From the NCBI GenBank assembly GCA_040290295.1, contig PSMW01000035.1, positions 1-28,413 of the forward strand: 28,413 bases of DNA, written 5' to 3'. The position numbers and the translations under genes are program-made. The DNA is from CAADGV01 sp040290295. Lineage in GTDB: Bacteria; Bacteroidota; Ignavibacteria; UBA10030; UBA6906. Positions 8,101 to 13,028 of this stretch are shown piece by piece (position 1 is the stretch's first letter; the number at the start of each line of letters is the position of its first letter). The notes beneath the pieces are model-generated. The model was not told the DNA's origin, made no database searches, and saw only the letters and a program-made list of their open reading frames with translations.

Positions 8101-8649
8101 CAGTCGCAAGCCTGAATTAAGCGAAAGGTCGCGGTTCGAGCCTACGGTGAAGCCACGCACGATGCTCCCGCTTTTTTGCAGATTCTGACCGAAGATGTCC
8201 TCCAAACCGAAAGAGCTACGAGGCTTTGCCACGCGGATCGAGTCCTTCCCAGTCGTATCTTTCAACACGACGAGTCGACGGCGAAAGTACGAGTCCTGAA
8301 AGCGAAAGGGGAAGTACCGATAGTACACGACGACTCGATGAGGGGATGTACTGTCGAAGAGTACTCTCGCGATGAACGTCGAGTCGAATCTCAGCGTTCC
8401 ACTCGCCGATTCGAGCTGATAGTCGATGCCCCGCTGGAGAACACGAGATGCATCGAGGACAACGCTGTCGGTCAAGGAGGGGACGAAACGATGAGGCAAT
8501 CGGATGGGTGAAGAGGCATTAGCAGGCGTGAGTGTGAACGACAGAGAATCGGTGGGGAGTGCATAGTCACCCTGCGCGAAGGTAGAAGGAGCCTTCAAGA
8601 GCGAAAACGCGACGACGAGAGCATAAGATATGGCGAGGACTCGGCTCAT
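5121..8649 (-). CDS. Giant outer-membrane beta-barrel protein of unknown function (interrupted by an assembly gap)
   Basis: About 1,170 residues. An N-terminal signal peptide (SRVLAISYALVVAFSLL ... TFAQ) is followed by a long chain of alternating polar and hydrophobic strands with many aromatic-ended segments, as in very large beta-barrels. A stretch near residues 165-225 (GSNRDLSLNSGLRLQLSGKL, then DIDVVAALTDENTPIQPEG and LQEFDKVFVEL) resembles conserved hypothetical outer-membrane proteins of Bacteroidota and is somewhat reminiscent of SprA, but I do not claim SprA. After the gap at 5170-5179 a different literal frame encodes RSPIHTARAEVRAFF and a stop at 5121; the terminal aromatic and amphipathic strand are what a barrel end should look like. 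ATG 8649 is used; GTG 8655 is also in frame. No domain with known activity was recognised. Confidence 0.72.
5170..5179. other. Assembly gap (10 N) inside the giant barrel gene
   Basis: Ten N bases. If the barrel continues into the RSPIHTARAEVRAFF end, the true missing length must be a multiple of three, so the written size of 10 is an estimate. Confidence 0.95.
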
Positions 8650-8657
8650 CTGCACGA

Positions 8658-8686
8658 AATATACACGAATGCATTATCGTATCAAA
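8658..8686 (-). promoter_or_regulatory. Promoter of the giant barrel gene, unusually close to the start codon
   Basis: TATATT (8663-8658, extended TATATTTC) lies 16 bp from TTGATA (8685-8680) or 17 bp from TTTGAT (8686-8681). The predicted transcription start is near 8651, almost at the ATG (8649), with no room for a ribosome-binding site. Confidence 0.5.
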
Positions 8687-8786
8687 AGATGAACCGCTCT
8701 CCTCCTTGCGATGTGTGATGACGTCCTCGCCCGTCGTGGCAAGCCGGGCAGTCGGCACACGGAAGGTGCCGTTACTTTGGAGAAAG

Positions 8787-8812
8787 AAAAATGGTCAACG
8801 CGCGTTGACCAT
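8787..8812 (-). terminator. Rho-independent terminator behind tRNA-Leu
   Basis: A perfect 22-bp palindrome (8791-8812, arms ATGGTCAACGC and its complement) is followed on the minus strand by five T residues (8791-8787). It begins 7 bp after the tRNA 3' end. Confidence 0.85.
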
Positions 8813-8819
8813 CGTAAAG

Positions 8820-8905
8820 TACCAAAGGAGGGACTCGAACCCTCACCCGGTGTAAGCCGGACTGGATTTTGAGTCCAGCGCGTCTACCAATTCCGCCACT
8901 TTGGC
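8820..8905 (-). tRNA. tRNA-Leu(CAA)
   Basis: An 86-nt class II tRNA. The acceptor stem GCCAAAG pairs with CTTTGGT (a G-U pair at the end), and the discriminator base is A. The anticodon arm CTGGA-CTCAAAA-TCCAG gives anticodon CAA, reading UUG. The long variable arm CCGG-CTTACA-CCGG is typical of leucine tRNAs, and the T arm is GAGGG-TTCGAGT-CCCTC. The 3' CCA is not encoded and must be added after transcription. It has its own promoter and terminator and stands alone between two protein genes on the same strand. Confidence 0.97.
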
Positions 8906-8920
8906 AATTCGGGCATCGAT

Positions 8921-8950
8921 AATATAAAAAAATCGCAGAGAGATTTCCAA
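8921..8950 (-). promoter_or_regulatory. Promoter of tRNA-Leu
   Basis: TTGGAA (8950-8945) and TATATT (8926-8921) are separated by 18 bp in the short space between the DUF4412-like gene and the tRNA; the start of transcription would be about 9 bp before the mature tRNA 5' end. Confidence 0.5.
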
Positions 8951-8962
8951 CGCGTCAAAAGT

Positions 8963-9667
8963 TCAGTTCCGATCGTCACGGCTCTCTTGCATGAGTTCCG
9001 GTCCCTTTTGCTTTTTGAAACCTGCCGGAAGAGAAAACAGAGCGGCCTCGAGCGCTTTAGGTTCGATGCGTGTTACTTCATGCGACTCGATGAGTTGCCC
9101 TTCGAATTTTGTCGCCGAGCGGAGAGGATAGATTCCTCTCTTCATCACCTCAGCGATCGCTCCCTCGGACCCGGTCGTCGCGTCGGCGCCCAGAGCCTTC
9201 GAGAGTGTGATCAGCAAGTGACCGAGCTTTTTTGTGCCCCAGATTTCCGTCTCTTCATTCTCCCGCTTGATGATAAACTGTTCGCATTCGTAGCCTGCGA
9301 TCGTCTTCTTCTTCCCCGTTCGTTTGATCGAATAGGAAGCGCTGGCGGAAATCGACGGATTGATGCCGGTTTGTTGATCCTCTCGAGAGATCTCGTAGTA
9401 CGCTTGGTCGTCTTGATTGAGCACCCATATCTTCTTCAAATCCGTTCGATAGATCATGATCGAGGTGGGGGTTGAGGTTCCCTTCGTTTCGATCCTCACC
9501 ATATCCTTCTTGATCCACATCGTCATCACGAATGACTGTGGTCTGCCCAACTCGTCGGTGGTGGTGTTCTTGCTCTCGACGATTCCCTCGAACTGCGCGT
9601 ACGTGCGCGAGGCAAAACTAAAGGCGCTGCACAGCATGACCGCGAAGGCACGTGCCTTCTCGAACAT
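8963..9667 (-). CDS. Secreted DUF4412-like protein
   Basis: A 234-residue exported protein of unknown function. Residues 1-24 form a signal peptide ending TYA/QF. The mature part starts FEGIVESKNTT and carries MTMWIKKDMVRIETKG, IMIYRTDLKKIWVLNQDDQAYYEI and YECEQFIIKRENEETEIWGTKKLG. That pattern, a probe-like domain with 'indicator' strands, is what I associate with DUF4412 proteins of Bacteroidota. The start ATG 9667 is preceded by AGAGGAAGA at a good distance; an in-frame start much further upstream would put the signal peptide inside the protein. It follows two lipoprotein genes on the same strand after 79 bp and may be co-transcribed, since I found no separate promoter. Confidence 0.72.
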   Translation of the reverse strand: MFEKARAFAVMLCSAFSFASRTYAQFEGIVESKNTTTDELGRPQSFVMTMWIKKDMVRIETKGTSTPTSIMIYRTDLKKIWVLNQDDQAYYEISREDQQTGINPSISASASYSIKRTGKKKTIAGYECEQFIIKRENEETEIWGTKKLGHLLITLSKALGADATTGSEGAIAEVMKRGIYPLRSATKFEGQLIESHEVTRIEPKALEAALFSLPAGFKKQKGPELMQESRDDRN

Positions 9668-9746
9668 AACGAATCTTCCTCTGCTGGCCGTGTACATTAT
9701 CTCTTGCGACGCCGTGTGGTTCGTAATGTTTGTTGATTTCACTGCA

Positions 9747-10685
9747 CTACCGTTGTATGACGAGCCTCGCTTTGGGCGCTGAGGATGCAATCACATTCCG
9801 CAGCGTTTGCACGCGCGTCGGGGTGGCACCGACCGGATCGGACTGCAGCAGCGTCAAGGAAAATGGTTCTGGAGAATTATCGGGCGACGGCTCGATGCTG
9901 ACCCTGAAGACAAATCCGCTGTTCAGCAAATTGGGAATGACCGTCCCTCGAACAAAATCCTGCCCCGGGAAATTGTATGCCGTACCTACATTGCCTGCAA
10001 ACGGACCCGCGCCATCGAAATCGGCGCTATCTGCGCGGAGGAACTTGCCGGTCGAATAAGCCCGATACCCGCCTCCGGTTGTGGGTTGAAGAACCCAACC
10101 TTCGTAGTGCCACCCTCGCCGAAGAACGGGAAGATTGCTCAGCCCTGCAGTCGGCGGGGAGCCGAGGTGAACGAACCAGACTCCTGAGTTCGAATCGGAC
10201 GGCGAAGTCGGCGCCACGATTGTGCAAACGCCGCCCGCCGCTGCGAACGTCGTCCCGAACGCATCGGCATACGCAATGTCGAAGTTGGCCGTCGCGCTCA
10301 CCGCGTCCCCCCGAAATGCTCCTCCCATCAAGATAGACTGCGGCTGTTCGGTGTTCTCCGTCTGCACGGAGATGACGGCATCCTTCAGTAACTGCGTATT
10401 GGCGCCATCGGGCAAGCGAAACGCCAATGGTCCACCATCCACTGCCCGCAGTTCACCCTCGCTCGTTACGGTGAACGAACCGACGCTGATGTATTCGCCC
10501 TCATGCTGGAGAGCATCATTACCTGCTGGACGATTGAATTGATAAAACGTTACCCACAATTGGTAGTATCCATTTCCGAGCGGGTGGAGATTTTCGGCGG
10601 AAAACGACACGCGCTCCACCACCTCATTCGTTTGCGTGCATGAGAAAAGAACTACACAGATAAGGATTGCAGCGGTGTGCTTCAT
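9747..10685 (-). CDS. Putative lipoprotein of unknown function
   Basis: A 312-residue predicted lipoprotein. The leader MKHTAAILICVVLFSC ends in a lipobox-like LFSC with Cys16 as the lipid anchor, although Phe at -2 is unusual. The mature part holds two related segments, HPLGNGYYQLWVTFYQF near residue 35 and LRRGWHYEGWVLQP near residue 190, each followed by a GSF/GKF strand. The Y-x-x-W-V pattern recalls the RskA/anti-sigma-K type fold, but there is no membrane anchor or N-terminal sigma-binding region, so I do not assign that role. The start ATG is 2 bp after the stop of the upstream cytochrome lipoprotein, with AAAGGAAA as ribosome-binding site, so the two are surely co-transcribed and may work together on the cell surface. 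Confidence 0.7.
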   Translation of the reverse strand: MKHTAAILICVVLFSCTQTNEVVERVSFSAENLHPLGNGYYQLWVTFYQFNRPAGNDALQHEGEYISVGSFTVTSEGELRAVDGGPLAFRLPDGANTQLLKDAVISVQTENTEQPQSILMGGAFRGDAVSATANFDIAYADAFGTTFAAAGGVCTIVAPTSPSDSNSGVWFVHLGSPPTAGLSNLPVLRRGWHYEGWVLQPTTGGGYRAYSTGKFLRADSADFDGAGPFAGNVGTAYNFPGQDFVRGTVIPNLLNSGFVFRVSIEPSPDNSPEPFSLTLLQSDPVGATPTRVQTLRNVIASSAPKARLVIQR

Positions 10686-10687
10686 GT

Positions 10688-12154
10688 TCAATTTCCTTTT
10701 CCGGGCGTAACTGATACTCCTGCTGCGAAGCCGCCCACTTCGATGCGCTTGATAACGGCTTGTGTGCCCACATCGATCAGCACCAGGAAACCCGGCGCCG
10801 TGCTGCCTTGAATCGGGTGATGAGGCGGTTCGGAGGCTTGCACGTTCTCGCACGTAACGTACACGGTGCGACTATCCTCCGAAATATCGATGCCGTGCGG
10901 CTGCTGACCCACCGACACAATGGTGGTGAAGAGACGGTTGAGTTGAGCGTCAATCACCGAGACACTACCGGAGCCTTGATTGCAAACGTACAGGTAGCGT
11001 TGATCCCTCGTCACCTCACACTGCAATGGTCGGGTACCGACGGCGATCGTATCACGCCAAGTAAAAGCATCGCCACTCCGCTCGAACACACTCACCAATC
11101 CTCTTCCGTTGAGCGTAACATAGAGGAACCGATCATCATCGCGCACAGCAATTTGGTAAGGCTTGTACACGAACGAACCGAACGGCGGCACATTCGGCGT
11201 GACCGGAAGATGCGCAACCACAGAGTCGCTCCGTGTATCGATGACGTGCAACAGATCCGTGCCGTTGCTTCCGACATAAAGATAGCGCCCATCATGGGAG
11301 AGGCGCGCACCGTGCGTGCCCTTCATGAAATTCCCCGCCGTGATCACTTTCGTCACCGTCATCGTTGATGTGTTCACGACATAGACTCTCCCCACCGTCA
11401 GATCGAAGTTGGTCACGTACGCTTTCGCACCGTCGGCACTCACGACAACGTGTGCAGGCGACGTTCCGACAACTACCTCACCCACCAACTGGTTCGTCGC
11501 AGCATCGTACTTCCGCAGCTTGTTACCTCGAATCAACGTCACGTAATAATATGCCCCCTGTTCATCGATTTGCACATTGTGCGGAGCTTCGGGAGGTTGA
11601 TTGAACGGAAGCGGTCTCCCAGCCGTTACGTAGCGCATCACCACGTTGGTCGAGCGGTCGATCACCCCCACCAGATCGACCGACTGGCTCGTGAAGAACA
11701 CCTTCCCTTGCGGTCGAGGCTCGGGGAACGGCATGTTGCCGTTATCGTCACGAGCACCGTTGCGAATCCAATTCACGATCGTTTGAAGATCCTGGGGCGG
11801 CAAAGGGTTGCGACCCGCAGGCATTTGCACACTCGAAATGGGACTGAGCGTTGTGTCCGTCGCGTTGAGTGTCTGAACGAGGTGACTCATGAAAGGATGA
11901 CCGGCAATCACGACCGCGCCGAAACGCGAGCCGCGCATCAACCCATCGTATGAGGTAAGGTCGAGACTTGCTGCAAAGCCAGCCTGCCCGCCGCCGTGGC
12001 AAAAGGTCCCGCCGCAACTTCGATCGAAGATCGGCTGAATCTTCGTTGAATACTCGCCCGACCCTCGAGGGTAGCGTGGGACGAGAATCTCATGCTCCTG
12101 TGTACAACCGCCAAGCATCGCGATCGTTGCCAAGAGAAAAAGGAAATGACGCAT
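10688..12154 (-). CDS. Lipoprotein with c-type-cytochrome-like CX4CH motif and YVTN beta-propeller
   Basis: A 488-residue lipoprotein. The leader MRHFLFLLATIAMLGGC gives a clean lipobox LGGC (Cys17). Residues about 35-145 resemble a mono-haem domain: CGGTFCH (Cys47, Cys52, His53) is a CX4CH motif in place of CXXCH. A possible distal Met follows in VQMPAGRNPLPP, then TIVNWIRNGARDD, as in planctomycete-type cytochromes. From about 170 to 480 there are repeated blades with the YVTN pattern (KAYVTNFD, RYLYVGSNGTDLLHVID, RYLYVCNQGSGSVSVID, RTVYVTCEN), a seven-blade propeller like YncE. The start ATG 12154 has AAGGGAG upstream and a promoter at 12185-12213. Whether haem is bound, and the electron partner, are unknown. 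The next gene is a lipoprotein 2 bp downstream. Confidence 0.82.
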   Translation of the reverse strand: MRHFLFLLATIAMLGGCTQEHEILVPRYPRGSGEYSTKIQPIFDRSCGGTFCHGGGQAGFAASLDLTSYDGLMRGSRFGAVVIAGHPFMSHLVQTLNATDTTLSPISSVQMPAGRNPLPPQDLQTIVNWIRNGARDDNGNMPFPEPRPQGKVFFTSQSVDLVGVIDRSTNVVMRYVTAGRPLPFNQPPEAPHNVQIDEQGAYYYVTLIRGNKLRKYDAATNQLVGEVVVGTSPAHVVVSADGAKAYVTNFDLTVGRVYVVNTSTMTVTKVITAGNFMKGTHGARLSHDGRYLYVGSNGTDLLHVIDTRSDSVVAHLPVTPNVPPFGSFVYKPYQIAVRDDDRFLYVTLNGRGLVSVFERSGDAFTWRDTIAVGTRPLQCEVTRDQRYLYVCNQGSGSVSVIDAQLNRLFTTIVSVGQQPHGIDISEDSRTVYVTCENVQASEPPHHPIQGSTAPGFLVLIDVGTQAVIKRIEVGGFAAGVSVTPGKGN

Positions 12155-12184
12155 GAAAGATACTCCCTTCGGTTGAACGCCCAC

Positions 12185-12213
12185 AAAGTACAAACATCGG
12201 CTCGCGGAATCAA
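12185..12213 (-). promoter_or_regulatory. Promoter of the two-lipoprotein operon
   Basis: TTGATT (12213-12208) and TACTTT (12190-12185) on the minus strand, 17-bp spacer; predicted transcription start about 12177, giving a short leader with the AAGGGAG ribosome-binding site. Confidence 0.5.
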
Positions 12214-12225
12214 CTTCCACCACTC

Positions 12226-12256
12226 TTGAACGTTCGATCGCGTTGTTCTATCTTTG
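12226..12256 (+). promoter_or_regulatory. Promoter of the methyltransferase gene
   Basis: TTGAAC (12226-12231) and TATCTT (12249-12254, extended TATCTTTG to 12256) with a 17-bp spacer. It lies 12 bp from the -35 box of the divergent lipoprotein promoter. Confidence 0.6.
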
Positions 12257-12272
12257 GGGTGTGAGGAACTCC

Positions 12273-12890
12273 ATGAACGTTCGCGAACACTGGGAAACGA
12301 TCTACACGACAAAAGAACCTCGCACGCTCGGCTGGCGTCGCGAGCATCTCGACACGTCACTCGCCCTTATCGAGACGTTGCATCTCCCGGTAACCGCGGA
12401 GATTCTCGACGTCGGTTGCGGCATTTCAACGTTGGTGGATGATCTGCTCGCTCACGGCTCCAAGCAGATCTCGTTGCTCGATGTTTCATCTTCGGCGTTA
12501 CGCACGGTGAGAGAGCGCTTGGGTGAGACCGAAAAGCGGCTGTCGTTCATCGAAGGGGATGTGCGAACAGTCCAGCTCGATAAAGCGCGCTACGATCTGT
12601 GGCACGACCGGGCGGTTTTTCATTTTCTCACCCAACCCGACGAACGCGCGCGTTATCACGCTCAGGTCGTACGCTCGCTGAAGTTGGAGGGACATGTCAT
12701 CATCGGCGTGTTTTCACACGAAGCCCCGCCGCGATGCAGCGGCTTGCCCGTCCAGCGTTACTCCGTGGAAGAGCTGGTGGAGGAGTTCGAAAGTGATTTT
12801 ACGTTGCAACGATGTTGCGGCGAAATGCACATCACACCGGGCGGGGTCCGCCAGCCGTACCTCTACGCACATTTTCTCCGAACGTCCTGA
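12273..12890 (+). CDS. Class I SAM-dependent methyltransferase, CSKMT/METTL12-like
   Basis: A 205-residue soluble methyltransferase. Motif I EILDVGCGISTLVDDLL (43-59) binds S-adenosylmethionine, and acidic Asp70 ends the second strand (ISLLDVSSSAL). The block DLWHDRAVFHFLT (108-120), then CSGLPVQRYSVEEL and a HITPGGVRQPYLYAHF end, are the marks of the family that includes the mitochondrial citrate-synthase lysine methyltransferase CSKMT (METTL12) and many uncharacterised bacterial proteins. The substrate here is unknown. ATG 12273 is preferred over an in-frame ATG 30 bp upstream because GAGGAACTCC lies just before it and the upstream one falls on the promoter. A tiny membrane ORF follows after 9 bp. 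Confidence 0.88.
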   Translation: MNVREHWETIYTTKEPRTLGWRREHLDTSLALIETLHLPVTAEILDVGCGISTLVDDLLAHGSKQISLLDVSSSALRTVRERLGETEKRLSFIEGDVRTVQLDKARYDLWHDRAVFHFLTQPDERARYHAQVVRSLKLEGHVIIGVFSHEAPPRCSGLPVQRYSVEELVEEFESDFTLQRCCGEMHITPGGVRQPYLYAHFLRTS

Positions 12891-12899
12891 CGGCGTAGC

Positions 12900-12989
12900 A
12901 TGCACACGTGGGTCAAACTTCTGATCATCTGTCTCATCTGCATCGGCGTCATCACGGGCATCGTGCTGCTGGTCGAAAGCCTTCGCTGA
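12900..12989 (+). CDS. Possible 29-residue single-pass membrane microprotein
   Basis: An ATG 9 bp after the methyltransferase stop opens a 29-codon frame, MHTWVKLLIICLICIG followed by VITGIVLLVESLR and TGA. It has one uninterrupted hydrophobic helix of about 20 residues, a basic residue before it and a charged end, as in true membrane microproteins. There is no clear ribosome-binding site, so it would need coupling to the methyltransferase. It could be chance, since short hydrophobic frames are easy to find. Confidence 0.35.
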   Translation: MHTWVKLLIICLICIGVITGIVLLVESLR

Positions 12990-13028
12990 CCTGCAGCACG
13001 ATGGAGCGCTTGCGATGAGCAGCGCCGC

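Noticed and set aside
7006..8115. Long plus-strand open frame (369 codons) opposite the barrel gene
   Set aside because: It mirrors the coding strand of the barrel gene, has no recognisable domain and no promoter or ribosome-binding site.
4483..8655. A single 1,390-codon frame joining the giant barrel to MGMT
   Set aside because: The join depends on the N gap; a shifted frame gives a natural barrel end, and MGMT has its own promoter, terminator and start.
9747..10685. Anti-sigma-K (RskA) assignment for the lipoprotein
   Set aside because: Only a short Y-x-x-W-V pattern is shared; there is no sigma-binding region, membrane helix or sigma-factor gene nearby.
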